Below, one piece after another: positions 45,982 to 55,478 of a stretch of DNA of 64,000 nt. The number at the start of each line of letters is the position of its first letter. Within the stretch, counting starts at the first letter, position 1. The notes beneath the pieces were generated by a model that saw only the letters and a program-made list of their open reading frames with translations, did no database searches and was not told the DNA's origin. The position numbers were made by a program, and so were the translations under genes. The DNA comes from Caulobacter segnis (GTDB lineage Bacteria > Pseudomonadota > Alphaproteobacteria > Caulobacterales > Caulobacteraceae): positions 129,593 through 193,592 of the forward strand of contig NZ_QFQZ01000001.1 of the NCBI RefSeq assembly GCF_003243465.1. The letters are read 5' to 3'.

Positions 45982-47297
45982 GCCCGCTGCTGGCCTCCAC
46001 CGCCCTGGGCTTGGTCGCCGCTTGGCCCGTCGGAGCCATGGGCCTGGGCCTAGGCCGGCTGGTCGAGCGAATGACGGGCGATCCGCGCCCGCGCGCCGCC
46101 GCCTGGAGCCTGGCCCATGGCCTGCCCGCCGCGGCCCTCGCCGTCACCGTGGCCCTGACCATGACGCCGACGCCCGTTCCTGGCGCCGCGGCGCGCGGAA
46201 GCGAGGTCGCCCAACGCCTGACGGCGGCCCTCGCGCTTCCGACAGGCGGTGCGCCGGCCGCGCCGGCCTTGCTCCCGTCGCCGGCGCTGACGGAGGGCGC
46301 GGCCTGGAGCCTGCTGGCCCTGTCCAGCGCGGGCCTCATCACGCGCGTGGCGGTTGGCCTGCGCGGCCGGCGGCGACTCGCGGCGATCAGAGCCAACGCC
46401 TCGCGGACCACGGATCCCGCGCTGACTCAGGCCGTCGCGGTCCATGCCGCCCGGCTGGGCGTCTCGCCACCGCCTGTGCTGGTCAGCGATCGGATCGGCG
46501 AGCCCCTGCTAATTGGAACCCGCCGCCCGGCGATCCTGCTGCCCAAGGCCTTGGCGGACGCCAGGGAGACCGCCGGCCTCGCCCTGGTCTGCGCCCACGA
46601 GCTGGTTCACCTGCGCCGGGGCGACAACTGGCGACTGCCGGTCGAGGACGCGCTGACCGGGCTCTTTTGGCTGGCCCCACCGGTCGCCGCCCTGCGTCGC
46701 CGGACGGCCGCCGCGCGCGAGGCGGTCTGCGACCTGGCCGCCCTCGACGGCGCGCCGCCCCGCGCCCGCCACGACTACGCCCGCCTGCTCGTCGACGCCC
46801 TGCGCGCCAACGCTCACCCCGCCGCTCAATCGGCATTCACCGGCCGCCAAAGGAGTCTCGTCGAAATGCGCCTGTCCGCCATCCTGCAGCCGCGCCAAGC
46901 GGCCTCTCCCGCCCGCCTCGCCCTGGCCCTGGCCCTCGGCGGTGCCCTGACCGCCGCCACCGGCGCGGGGTCGCTGGCCCTGGCGCGCGAAGCGAAAGCC
47001 GCCAAGCCGGCCCAGGCCGCGCCGACGGCGAAGCTAGGCGACATAGAATTCATGGCCGACAGGATGGAAACTCACGCCGACGGGAAACGGCGAGTCCTGT
47101 CGGGCGGCGTCACGTTGCGCGGAGATCTCAATCGCGACGCGGTCAACATGACCGTCAACGGCGCACCAGCCCCGGCTGACTTCGATGTGACGCATCTTCC
47201 CGATGGAGCGATCGACCGCCTGGAAGTGATCACACCCAAGGCCACAAGAGACGGCAAATACGTCTTCAACGTCACCCTGGCGGCCGCGAAACCGTAG
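45978..47297 (+). CDS. BlaR1-like M56 membrane metalloprotease / antirepressor
   Basis: A 439-residue membrane protein. The M56 zinc motif CAHELVHLRRGD has its His-Glu pair near residues 207-208, on the cytoplasmic side between hydrophobic segments. The GTG start overlaps the blaI stop by four bases. The C-terminal sensor from about residue 340 is not a penicillin-binding domain: no SxxK or KTG motif is present. It instead has MADRMETHADGKRRVLSGG, which faintly recalls LptA/OstA repeats. It should cleave BlaI in response to an unknown envelope signal. Confidence 0.85.
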   Translation: MSPLLASTALGLVAAWPVGAMGLGLGRLVERMTGDPRPRAAAWSLAHGLPAAALAVTVALTMTPTPVPGAAARGSEVAQRLTAALALPTGGAPAAPALLPSPALTEGAAWSLLALSSAGLITRVAVGLRGRRRLAAIRANASRTTDPALTQAVAVHAARLGVSPPPVLVSDRIGEPLLIGTRRPAILLPKALADARETAGLALVCAHELVHLRRGDNWRLPVEDALTGLFWLAPPVAALRRRTAAAREAVCDLAALDGAPPRARHDYARLLVDALRANAHPAAQSAFTGRQRSLVEMRLSAILQPRQAASPARLALALALGGALTAATGAGSLALAREAKAAKPAQAAPTAKLGDIEFMADRMETHADGKRRVLSGGVTLRGDLNRDAVNMTVNGAPAPADFDVTHLPDGAIDRLEVITPKATRDGKYVFNVTLAAAKP

Positions 47298-47415
47298 AGC
47301 TCTTAGGGCTCGCCCGCCACATGACACCGGTGGACAACGGCGGCGGCGCCTCGCATCCTCCCGATCTGACCGATGACGGCGAGCGTTTCGTCAAGGCCTC
47401 TGGGGGGAAGAGATC

Positions 47416-48768
47416 ATGCGCCACCGCAACCTCCGCCACGCGCTCGCCGCGCTCGCCCTGACCCTGGCGGCCGGCCACGCCGCCGCCCAGACCCTGGCCT
47501 TCCCCGGCGCGGAGGGCGCGGGGCGGCTTTCGCTGGGCGGGCGCGGCGGGGCGGTGATCCGGGTGACGAACCTGAACGACTCCGGCCCTGGCTCCCTGCG
47601 GGCGGCGATCGAGGCCAAGGGGCCGCGCACGGTGGTGTTCGACGTCGCCGGCACGATCCAGCTGAAGAGCGAATTGAAGATCCGCGAAGGCCGGATCACC
47701 GTCGCCGGCCAGACCGCGCCCGGCGGCGGGATCACCCTGCGCGACCAGACCCTGGTCATCGCGGCCGACGACGTGGTGATCCGCTTCATCCGCTCGCGCC
47801 TGGGCTCGGAGAGCAAGGTCGAGGGCGACGCGATCTGGATCAACGGCGGCCGGCGGATCATCCTGGATCACGTCTCGGCCAGCTGGTCGGTGGACGAGAC
47901 CCTGTCGGCCTCGGCCCGCTACGATCGGGAAGGTCAGGGCTTCTACGACCTGACCGTCCAGTGGTCGATCATCGCCGAGAGCCTGGCCCACTCGATCCAC
48001 GTCAAGGGCGACCACGGCTATGGCAGCCTGATCCGCGGCGGGAACGGCAGCAAGATCAGCTTCCACCACAATCTGTGGGCCAACCACATGGCCCGCGCGC
48101 CCCGCCCGGGCAACTACGAGGGGCCCGACAAGGATCCGATCGGGGCGCTGTTCGATTTCCGGTCCAACGTCTTCTACAACTGGGGCCACGACCGGGCGGG
48201 CTACAACGCCGACAAGGCCACGCTCTCGGCCTACAACTTCGTCGACAACGCCTATGTCCCAGGTCCGAACTCAGAGAAGCGCTTCGCCTTCAAGGAGAGC
48301 GACACCCTGGCCAAGGCCTATTTCGCCGGCAACAGCATGGACGGGTTGGTTCCGGCCGATCCCTGGAGCCTGGTGGCCTTCACCATCCCCGAGCCCGCCG
48401 GCTACCGCCTCTCCGCGCCGGCGGACGTAGCGCCAGTGACGCCGGAGCCCGCCGACAAGGCCTATGAGCGCGTTCTGGCCGACGCCGGAGCCTCGGTCTG
48501 GCGCGATCCGGTCGATCGACGGATCATCGAGGGCGTCCGCACGCGGACCGGCAAGGTGATCAACACCCAGGCCGACGTCGGCGGCTGGCCCGACCTGCCC
48601 GCCGGAGAGCCGGCCAAGGACACCGACGGCGACGGCATGCCGGACGCCTGGGAGGCGGTGCATAGGCTGGACCCACGAAAGCCGGACGGCGCGGCGCTCG
48701 CCAAGGACGGCTCGGGCTGGACGAACCTGGAGCTTTACCTCGCCGACGCGGCGAGGGTGCGGGGGTGA
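47416..48768 (+). CDS. Secreted pectate lyase-like protein
   Basis: A 450-residue exported protein of the right-handed beta-helix type. The signal peptide ends at GHAAAQ. TLAFPGAEGAGRLSLGGRGG, VTNLNDSGPGSLRAAIEAKG, ILDHVSASWSVDETLS and ISFHHNLWANHMARAPRP are the family-1 polysaccharide lyase-like motifs. A late TDGDGMPDAWE may bind calcium. It probably splits pectin or a related plant polymer. It follows the BlaR1-like gene by 118 bases but has its own ribosome binding site. Confidence 0.88.
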   Translation: MRHRNLRHALAALALTLAAGHAAAQTLAFPGAEGAGRLSLGGRGGAVIRVTNLNDSGPGSLRAAIEAKGPRTVVFDVAGTIQLKSELKIREGRITVAGQTAPGGGITLRDQTLVIAADDVVIRFIRSRLGSESKVEGDAIWINGGRRIILDHVSASWSVDETLSASARYDREGQGFYDLTVQWSIIAESLAHSIHVKGDHGYGSLIRGGNGSKISFHHNLWANHMARAPRPGNYEGPDKDPIGALFDFRSNVFYNWGHDRAGYNADKATLSAYNFVDNAYVPGPNSEKRFAFKESDTLAKAYFAGNSMDGLVPADPWSLVAFTIPEPAGYRLSAPADVAPVTPEPADKAYERVLADAGASVWRDPVDRRIIEGVRTRTGKVINTQADVGGWPDLPAGEPAKDTDGDGMPDAWEAVHRLDPRKPDGAALAKDGSGWTNLELYLADAARVRG

Positions 48769-48781
48769 GCGCCTAAAGCGA

Positions 48782-48809
48782 AAGGGCGGCAGCTTGCGCC
48801 ACCGCCCTT
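48782..48809 (+). terminator. Hairpin after the pectate lyase gene
   Basis: AAGGGCGG and CCGCCCTT pair around AGCTTGCG, 14 bases past the stop. There is no long T tract. Confidence 0.55.
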
Positions 48810-48894
48810 CGACAGGCCTCCTCTCGGAGGCAAGGACTTGCGTCCAGCGGCCTCTAGGACCGTGATAGGAACCTAGGCCCGCCAGCGTCAGAAA

Positions 48895-49350
48895 TCAAGT
48901 TTGAGGCGCTGATGGACCAAACGGCATAGCGAGCGACACCTCCATGATCCGGTGCAAGGCGCGACGAACCCGCTTGCCGATCTCGTGCATGTCGCGATCG
49001 CTAAGGACCGGAAAGCGCGGGTTGCCATAAGCGTCGGTCAACGGCCGAAGGCGCTCCGACGCAACCGTATAGATGTGGTGGCAGACCACCCAGGACGGGA
49101 GGTTCGGCTTCTTAGGATTTGGATTGCGCGCCAAGGCGTGGGCGTAGACGTCGCCGGTATGGTCGACCGTGGTCATCGGCAGGACAAGGTGGGGGCGATC
49201 CAGCTTTTGTCCCGACCGGATTATGACGGCGGGGTGCACGTCATCGAATTCGGGGAGCACGTTCGAAATCGAGAAGTCGCACCAATAAACCTGCCCAAAG
49301 CGCGGAACGCTCTTGAGGAGCAACGGAGGCTTGGGAGGCTTGTAATGCAT
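48895..49350 (-). CDS. PemK/MazF-family protein, no antitoxin adjacent
   Basis: A 151-residue protein. FGQVYWCDFS, DDVHPAVIIRSGQ and HLVLPMTTVDHTGDVYAHAL match the PemK/MazF fold, and the position of the conserved Arg and Thr looks normal. No MazE- or PemI-like gene lies on either side: upstream is the divergent aroC gene and downstream the converging pectate lyase gene. It may be a solitary toxin, or a domesticated ribonuclease or regulator. Confidence 0.75.
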   Translation of the reverse strand: MHYKPPKPPLLLKSVPRFGQVYWCDFSISNVLPEFDDVHPAVIIRSGQKLDRPHLVLPMTTVDHTGDVYAHALARNPNPKKPNLPSWVVCHHIYTVASERLRPLTDAYGNPRFPVLSDRDMHEIGKRVRRALHRIMEVSLAMPFGPSAPQT

Positions 49351-49463
49351 TTCCAGGTCGTGGCCACTTGACCATCTAACCTTAGATTGTGTTTCGATTT
49401 CCTACAATTGGCGTCAGGCGTGCTGCTTTGCTCCCCCGCCCGGTTTCCGCTAGAAGCCGCGCC

Positions 49464-50555
49464 ATGTCGCACAACACCTTCGGTCACCTGTTCCGCGTCA
49501 CCACCTGGGGCGAGAGCCACGGCCCCGCGCTGGGCTGCGTGGTCGACGGGTGCCCGCCCGGGATCGAGCTGACCGCCGAGGTGATCCAAGCGTTCCTCGA
49601 TAAGCGCCGCCCCGGCAGCGGCAAGTTCGTCACCCAGCGCCAGGAGCCGGACGCCGTGCGCATCCTGTCGGGCGTGTTCGAGGACGAGCGCAGCAACGGC
49701 CAGCGCACGACCGGCACGCCGATCAGCCTGATGATCGAGAACACCGACCAGCGCAGCAAGGACTATGGCGAGATCGCCCAGGCCTTCCGCCCAGGGCACG
49801 CCGACTACGCCTATTTCGCCAAGTACGGGATCCGCGACTATCGCGGCGGCGGCCGCAGCTCGGCGCGCGAGACCGCCGCGCGGGTGGCGGCCGGCGCGAT
49901 CGCCCGCCTGGTGATCCCCGGCGTCAGCGTCCGCGCGGCCCTGACCCAGATCGGCCCGCACGCGATTAACCGCGACAACTGGGACTGGAACCAGGTCGAA
50001 CAGAACCCCTACTGGTCCCCCGACGTGGCGATCGTGCCGGTCTGGGAAGAGCACCTCGAAAAGATCCGCAAGGCCGGCTCGTCGACCGGCGCGATCGTCG
50101 AGGTGGAGGCGACCGGCGTCCCGGCCGGCTGGGGCGCGCCGCTGTACGGCAAGCTGGACGCCGAACTGGCCGCCGCCCTGATGTCGATCAACGCCGCCAA
50201 GGGCGTCGAGATCGGCGAGGGCTTCGCCAGCGCGGCCCTGACCGGCGAGGACAACGCCGACGCCATGCGCCGGGGCGCGGACGGCCAACCGATGTTCCTG
50301 TCCAACCACGCCGGCGGCGTCCTGGGCGGCATCTCGACGGGCCAGCCGGTCGTGGCCCGCGTGGCCTTCAAACCGACATCTTCGATTCTTATCCCCCGTC
50401 AGACGCTGAACGAAGCGGGCGAAGAAATAGACCTGCGGACCAAGGGGCGCCACGACCCGTGCGTCGGCATCCGCGGCGTGCCGGTGGTCGAGGCCATGAC
50501 CGCCTGCGTGTTGGCCGACGCCTTCCTGCGGCATCGCGCTCAAACCGGAGGTTGA
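49464..50555 (+). CDS. aroC: Chorismate synthase
   Basis: A 363-residue enzyme of the last shikimate step. MSHNTFGHLFRVTTWGESHG is the standard N-terminus, followed by RPGHADYAYFAKYGIRDYRG and GRSSARETAARVAAGAIA. ILIPRQTLNEAG is present near the C-terminus. It makes chorismate from EPSP with reduced FMN. It stands alone here. Confidence 0.97.
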   Translation: MSHNTFGHLFRVTTWGESHGPALGCVVDGCPPGIELTAEVIQAFLDKRRPGSGKFVTQRQEPDAVRILSGVFEDERSNGQRTTGTPISLMIENTDQRSKDYGEIAQAFRPGHADYAYFAKYGIRDYRGGGRSSARETAARVAAGAIARLVIPGVSVRAALTQIGPHAINRDNWDWNQVEQNPYWSPDVAIVPVWEEHLEKIRKAGSSTGAIVEVEATGVPAGWGAPLYGKLDAELAAALMSINAAKGVEIGEGFASAALTGEDNADAMRRGADGQPMFLSNHAGGVLGGISTGQPVVARVAFKPTSSILIPRQTLNEAGEEIDLRTKGRHDPCVGIRGVPVVEAMTACVLADAFLRHRAQTGG

Positions 50556-50697
50556 AACTCGCGCATAGCGTGCGGCCAAACTGCGACCTAGGAGAGCACC
50601 CCCGCGCGAAATGCTGATTTTCCTTGTATTATCAGGGAAACTTGATTGACCGGCGTTATTACAACCAAGTAATACTCGCTCATTGGGGGAGTAGGTC

Positions 50698-51234
50698 GTG
50701 CGGCTCGAGACACTGAAAGTCCTGCTGGTCGATGATAACCAGCACATGCGCATCCTGCTGATCGAGATCCTCCGCGCCGTCGGCATCCGGCACGTGTTCG
50801 AGGCCACCGACGGGGTCGAGGCGCTGGCCGTCATGCGCCAGACCAGCATCGACGTGGTGATCACCGACCTTTCGATGGGCCCGCTGGACGGCCTGCACTT
50901 CGTGCAGTTGCTTCGTCGCGCGCCCGAAAGCCCCAATCCCTACACGCCGGTGATCATGATCACCGGCCATTCGACCGAGCGCCGGGTCAACGAGGCCCGC
51001 GACGTCGGCGTCAACGAGTTCCTGGCCAAGCCGGTGACCGCGCGCGCGGTGATCGACCGCCTGATGCGACTGATCGAGAACCCGCGTCCGTTCGTGCGCG
51101 GCGGCGCCTATTTCGGGCCCGACCGCCGCCGCCGCGACAGCCCGCGCCATCCCGGCCCTTGGCGGCGTGGCGATGAAGAGCGCACGACCTATGTCGACGC
51201 GCCCGGCGGCCCGAAGCACCGCCCCCCGGCCTAG
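50698..51234 (+). CDS. Single-domain response regulator with basic tail
   Basis: A 178-residue protein. Residues 1-125 form a receiver domain: VLLVDDNQHMR, the phospho-acceptor in VITDLSMGPLDG, MITGHST and FLAKPV. The motif after the Asp is unusual (SMGPLDG rather than MPxMDG). After it comes an Arg/Pro-rich tail (GPDRRRRDSPRHPGPWRRGD) of unknown use. The GTG start has GGGGGAG upstream. No cognate kinase gene is adjacent, though an HWE kinase lies 0.3 kb away on the other strand. Confidence 0.85.
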   Translation: MRLETLKVLLVDDNQHMRILLIEILRAVGIRHVFEATDGVEALAVMRQTSIDVVITDLSMGPLDGLHFVQLLRRAPESPNPYTPVIMITGHSTERRVNEARDVGVNEFLAKPVTARAVIDRLMRLIENPRPFVRGGAYFGPDRRRRDSPRHPGPWRRGDEERTTYVDAPGGPKHRPPA

Positions 51235-51327
51235 GGTGCTGGCGGACCGGGACGCGCGGCCATTCGACACGCCGACTTTGATCCAGGACCCGGTACAAGG
51301 GAGCACCCCGTTCTCGTGAGCTTACCC

Positions 51328-51546
51328 ATGTCCCGTGTCCGCCCCTTCCTCGCCGCCGCCCTGATCGCCGTCGCCCTCAGCCAGGCCGGATGCGTCGCCG
51401 CGGCCGTCGGGACCGTCGCGGGGACCGCGATCGGCGTCACGGGCGCCGTGGTCGGCGGCGCGGCCAAGGTCACCGGCAAGGCGGTCGGGGCCACGGGGCG
51501 CGCCATCTTGCCCGGCGACAGCCGCAAAGACAGGGACGCCCGCTAG
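51328..51546 (+). CDS. Small Gly/Ala-rich putative lipoprotein
   Basis: A 72-residue protein. The N-terminal hydrophobic stretch ends in SQAGC, a lipobox-like site, followed by a Gly/Ala/Val-rich segment (AVGTVAGTAIGVTGAVVGG) and a basic tail. I know no function. A GTG twelve bases upstream is an alternative start. Confidence 0.6.
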   Translation: MSRVRPFLAAALIAVALSQAGCVAAAVGTVAGTAIGVTGAVVGGAAKVTGKAVGATGRAILPGDSRKDRDAR

Positions 51547-51564
51547 GCTGGCCGGGCTGCGGCG

Positions 51565-52977
51565 TCAGCCCTGGCCCATCAGGCTGTCTTCGGGCGCGTC
51601 TGGCAGGCGTGCGCTGAGGCGACAGACCAGGCCGTCGGCGGCGTAGTCCATGACCGCCTCGCCCTTGAGCTCACCCTTGAGGCTGCGTTCGATCAGGCGC
51701 GAGCCGAAGCCCTTGCGGCTGGGCGCCGCGACCGGCGGGCCGCCCGTCTCCCGCCAGGTGATCTCGAGCGTCCGCGTGGCGGGATCGTGGGACCAGCTGA
51801 GCTCCACGCGCCCCTCGACGTTCGAGAGGGCGCCGTATTTCAGCGCATTGGTGGCCAGTTCGTGGAAGGTGAGCGCCATGGTCAGCGCCCCGCCGGGCTG
51901 CATCCACACCGGCGGGCCTTCGATGCTGACGCGCGCGCCGGCCTCGTCGAACGGCCGCAGAGCCCGCTCGGCCACCTCGCGCAGCTCGGCCCCGTGCCAG
52001 CTTTCGCGGGTCAGAATGTCGTGGACGCGCGACAAGCCAAGAAGGCGCGCCTCGAACTTCTCGAAGGCGACCAGCGGATCGGGCTCGTTGCGCAGGGTCT
52101 GGGCCGCCATGGACTGGACGGTGGCCAGGGTGTTCTTCACCCGATGGTTCAGCTCGTTGATCAGCAGGCGCAGCTGAGCCTGGTAGCGCCCCTGGGCGTC
52201 CTCGGCCTGCTTGCGGGCGCTGATGTCGGAGAGGATCGCCAGGATGTAGGCCGGCTGGCCGTCGACCCGCACCATGGACGCCGTCAGGTGCACCCAAAGG
52301 TCGCCGCCAGGGACCAGCACCCGACGCTCGGCCGAGCAGGTCTCGGCCTCGCCGGACAGCAGCTTGGCCGCGCTTTCGAGCGTGGCCTCCACGGAGTCGG
52401 GATGCATCAGCCGTTGCAGCGTCCCACCGATCAGGACCTCGCGGTCCTGGCGCAGAAGCGCGCAGAACGCGTCATTGGCCTCGAGCACCGCGCCGTTGGG
52501 CGTCAGGCGCGCCACGCCCATAGCCGCCTGGTCGAAGACGGCCCGGTAGCGCGCCTCGGCGGCTTCCAGCTTCAAGCGGGCCTCGATATTGGCGGTGACC
52601 ACCTCGGTATAGAGAACCAGGCCGCCGATCTCGCCGCCGTCGGTCCGCCACGGCGCCATCGACCAGCGAATCCACTCGGTGCGGCCGTCGCGGTCCACAT
52701 AGGGGTCGCCCTCGTGCCGCAGCTCGACCCCTTCGGCCAGGACGCGGGCGTGAAGCGCGCGCCACTTCTGCGGAACCTCCGGGAAGGCCTCGTAGTGCTG
52801 GCGGCCGATCAGCGGCATGTCGGCGGGCAGGCGCTGGTCGGTCAGGTACTGCCGCGAGGCCGCCAGATAGCGCATTTGATTGTCGAAGATGGCGATGCCC
52901 AGCGGCGCATGCTTCAGCGCTGTGGTCACGCTCGGAGACGCGACAAGAGGCGGAGCGTCGTCGATCTTCCCGGTCAT
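51565..52977 (-). CDS. HWE-family sensor histidine kinase with two PAS domains
   Basis: A 470-residue kinase. PAS-like domains cover about residues 15-130 (HAPLGIAIFDNQMRYLAASR) and 145-265 (FDQAAMGVARLTPNGAVLEA). The HWE core follows: LINELNHRVKNTLATVQSMA with the phospho-His, HELATNALKYGAL and WRETGGPPV, the defining His and WxE. No membrane segment is visible, so it is probably cytosolic. It converges on the small lipoprotein gene; its response regulator is not obvious. Confidence 0.9.
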   Translation of the reverse strand: MTGKIDDAPPLVASPSVTTALKHAPLGIAIFDNQMRYLAASRQYLTDQRLPADMPLIGRQHYEAFPEVPQKWRALHARVLAEGVELRHEGDPYVDRDGRTEWIRWSMAPWRTDGGEIGGLVLYTEVVTANIEARLKLEAAEARYRAVFDQAAMGVARLTPNGAVLEANDAFCALLRQDREVLIGGTLQRLMHPDSVEATLESAAKLLSGEAETCSAERRVLVPGGDLWVHLTASMVRVDGQPAYILAILSDISARKQAEDAQGRYQAQLRLLINELNHRVKNTLATVQSMAAQTLRNEPDPLVAFEKFEARLLGLSRVHDILTRESWHGAELREVAERALRPFDEAGARVSIEGPPVWMQPGGALTMALTFHELATNALKYGALSNVEGRVELSWSHDPATRTLEITWRETGGPPVAAPSRKGFGSRLIERSLKGELKGEAVMDYAADGLVCRLSARLPDAPEDSLMGQG

Positions 52978-53175
52978 GGTCTCGGCGTCGTCGCTTCCTT
53001 CGGGTGAGCCGTCCGGCGAGGCTTAGCAGGAAGCCGCGCGCCGATCACCCCGTCACGCTCGCCAGGCCGTGGCGCGGACAAGCGTCCGGCCCAGATACGC
53101 CAGGCCCAGATACGACAAAGACCTCGGGTGAGCAGGCCGAGGTCTCCGAGAAGCTGGGAACTAGGGGTTTCGCCG

Positions 53176-53610
53176 TCAGGCGACTTCGGGGCGCTGGGCT
53201 TCGTCGGCCATGGCGCGAACCAAGTCGAGCACCTGGCGGCGGACGCGACCGCGACCGATGCGCGGGAACACCTCGGCCAGTTCCAGGCCTTCCGGCGTGG
53301 TCAGGAACTCCTGCACCACCTTTTCGGCGTGCTGGGTGGTGGCGTCGACCTCGGCGCCGCTCATCGGGTCGGCGAGGCCTTCGAAGAAGAACGAGACCGG
53401 GACCTGCAGGGTCTTGGCGATATCGTACAGCTTGCTGGCGCTGACGCGATTGGCGCCGCGCTCATACTTCTGGACCTGCTGGAAGGTCAGCCCCAGGGAG
53501 TCCGCGAGCTGTTCCTGGCTCACGCCCATCAGCTTGCGGCGCATCCGCACCCGGCCGCCGACGTGCAGGTCGACGGGGTTGGGGCGCCGCCCTTCGGTAT
53601 CTTCGCTCAT
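53176..53610 (-). CDS. XRE-family helix-turn-helix regulator
   Basis: A 144-residue regulator. The helix-turn-helix is RVRMRRKLMGVSQEQLADSL followed by TFQQVQKYERGANRVSAS. The C-terminal part (TTPEGLELAEVFPRIG) is of a type common in alphaproteobacterial short XRE proteins. The ATG at 53610 has GGAGGCGG upstream. It is divergent from the AbgT gene across about 230 bases. Confidence 0.85.
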   Translation of the reverse strand: MSEDTEGRRPNPVDLHVGGRVRMRRKLMGVSQEQLADSLGLTFQQVQKYERGANRVSASKLYDIAKTLQVPVSFFFEGLADPMSGAEVDATTQHAEKVVQEFLTTPEGLELAEVFPRIGRGRVRRQVLDLVRAMADEAQRPEVA

Positions 53611-53843
53611 CTTTGAATCCGCCTCCAACGGTTGTTCCATGAAAATGACACGACCGTGACGTCGGTGGAAGCGAGCGTAGCCTGGGCGCGGCGTTAGGTC
53701 GCGATGGCGAAGCTTGTTGCGAGACACCCGCAAAACGCCCGTGGGACGGGCTTTTCGACGGCATTGGCCGCCGAACTTTACCGTCGAGCCCGGGGCTGTT
53801 AACCGTGGGGCGTGGAGGGTCACGATAAGCCAACGGATGCCGC

Positions 53844-55463
53844 ATGAGCGACACCGCGCCCCCTGTCCTGCCCTCGCCTCCCCGCCAGAAAGGTCTGCTC
53901 GGAACCGTCGAGAGACTGGGCAATCTGCTTCCCGAACCGGTGATGATCTTCGTCTGGCTGATCCTGGGCCTGATGGTCCTGTCGGCCGTCGGCCAGGCCC
54001 TGGGCTGGTCGGCCTCGATCACCTATGGCGGCGACGAGGCCCCGCCGTTCGGCGAGCTTGAGAACGGCGTCCTGACCTATGCGGCCAGCAGCCTTTTCTC
54101 CGAGGCGAACATCGCCCGCCTGTTCACCGAAATGCCCAAGACCCTGACCAGCTTCGCGCCGCTGGGCCTGGTGCTGGTGGTGATCCTGGGCGCGGCCGTC
54201 GCCGAACGCTCGGGCCTGTTCAGCGCCCTGATCCGCGCCAGCCTGCGCGAGGCGCCCCGGCGCATCCTGACACCGCTGGTGGTCATCATCGGCATGGTCT
54301 CGCACCACGCCTCGGACGCCGCCTATGTGGTCTTCATCCCCCTGGCCGGGCTGCTGTACGCCGCCGTCGGCCGGCATCCGCTCGCGGGCGTCGCCGCCGC
54401 CTTCGCCGCGGTGTCGGGCGGTTTCGCCGGCAACCTCACGCCGGGCCAGTTCGACGTGGTGCTGTTCGGCTTCACCCAGGAAGCGGCGCGGATCATCGAT
54501 CCGTCCTGGACGATGAATCCGCTGGGCAACTGGTGGTTCATCCTGGCGATCGTGTTCGTCTTCACGCCGATCGCCTGGTTCCTGACCGACCGCGTGGTCG
54601 AGCCGCGCCTGGGGCCCTGGGGCGGTCAGGCCGACGAGGCGCTGAAGGCCGAACTGGCCAAGTCCGCCGTCACGCCCGAGGAAAAGCGCGGCCTGAAGTT
54701 CGCGGGCCTCGCCGCCCTGGCCGTCGTCGTCCTGTTCGCCGCGCTCAGCCTGACGCCTGGCTACACCCCGCTGATCGACGAGACCAAGAGCGGCCCCGCC
54801 CAACTGACGCCCTTCTACGGCGCGCTGATCGCCGGGTTCATGCTGCTGTTCCTGGCCAGCGGGATCGCCTTTGGCGTCGGGACCGGCTCGGTGAGGTCCG
54901 AGCGCGACGTGGTGGCCATGATGGGCGAGGGCGTGCGCTCGGTGGCGCCGTACGTCGTCTTCGCCTTCTTCGCCGCCCATTTCGTGGCGATGTTCAACTG
55001 GTCGCGCCTGGGGCCGATCGCGGCGATCCACGGGGCGGAGACCCTGAAGGCGCTGGACCTGCCCGCGCCGCTGCTGCTGGTCAGCGTGCTGGGGTTCTCG
55101 TCGGTGCTGGATCTGTTCATCGGCTCGGCCTCGGCCAAGTGGAGCGCGCTGGCGCCGGTGGTGGTGCCGATGTTCATGCTGCTGGGCATTTCGCCGGAGA
55201 TGACCACGGCCGCCTACCGCATGGGCGACAGCTTCACCAACCTGATGACGCCGCTGATGAGCTACTTCCCGCTGGTGCTGGCCATGACGCGGCGCTGGGA
55301 CCCCGGCATGGGCGTGGGGTCGCTGCTGGCGCTGATGCTGCCCTACGCCCTGGCGTTCATGAGCGCGGGCGTGCTGATGACCCTGGCGTGGGTGGCGTTC
55401 GACTGGCCGCTCGGGCCGGCGGCCCAGGTCCACTATGTCCCGCCTGGCGGGCTGCTGGACTAG
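53844..55463 (+). CDS. AbgT-family transporter
   Basis: A 539-residue polytopic membrane protein. EPVMIFVWLILGLMVLSAVG opens the first helix, and VSHHASDAAYVVFIPLAG and SGGFAGNLTPGQFD are typical of AbgT. LPEPVMIFVW and the late SASAKWSALAPVVVPMFM are diagnostic. Members import p-aminobenzoyl-glutamate or export antifolate drugs. It is divergent from the XRE gene. Confidence 0.92.
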   Translation: MSDTAPPVLPSPPRQKGLLGTVERLGNLLPEPVMIFVWLILGLMVLSAVGQALGWSASITYGGDEAPPFGELENGVLTYAASSLFSEANIARLFTEMPKTLTSFAPLGLVLVVILGAAVAERSGLFSALIRASLREAPRRILTPLVVIIGMVSHHASDAAYVVFIPLAGLLYAAVGRHPLAGVAAAFAAVSGGFAGNLTPGQFDVVLFGFTQEAARIIDPSWTMNPLGNWWFILAIVFVFTPIAWFLTDRVVEPRLGPWGGQADEALKAELAKSAVTPEEKRGLKFAGLAALAVVVLFAALSLTPGYTPLIDETKSGPAQLTPFYGALIAGFMLLFLASGIAFGVGTGSVRSERDVVAMMGEGVRSVAPYVVFAFFAAHFVAMFNWSRLGPIAAIHGAETLKALDLPAPLLLVSVLGFSSVLDLFIGSASAKWSALAPVVVPMFMLLGISPEMTTAAYRMGDSFTNLMTPLMSYFPLVLAMTRRWDPGMGVGSLLALMLPYALAFMSAGVLMTLAWVAFDWPLGPAAQVHYVPPGGLLD

Positions 55464-55478
55464 GGAGATTTACGGCCG

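Noticed and set aside
53004..53444. Open frame opposite the XRE regulator
   Set aside because: The minus-strand gene has a clear helix-turn-helix; the plus-strand translation is Arg/Pro-rich shadow sequence.
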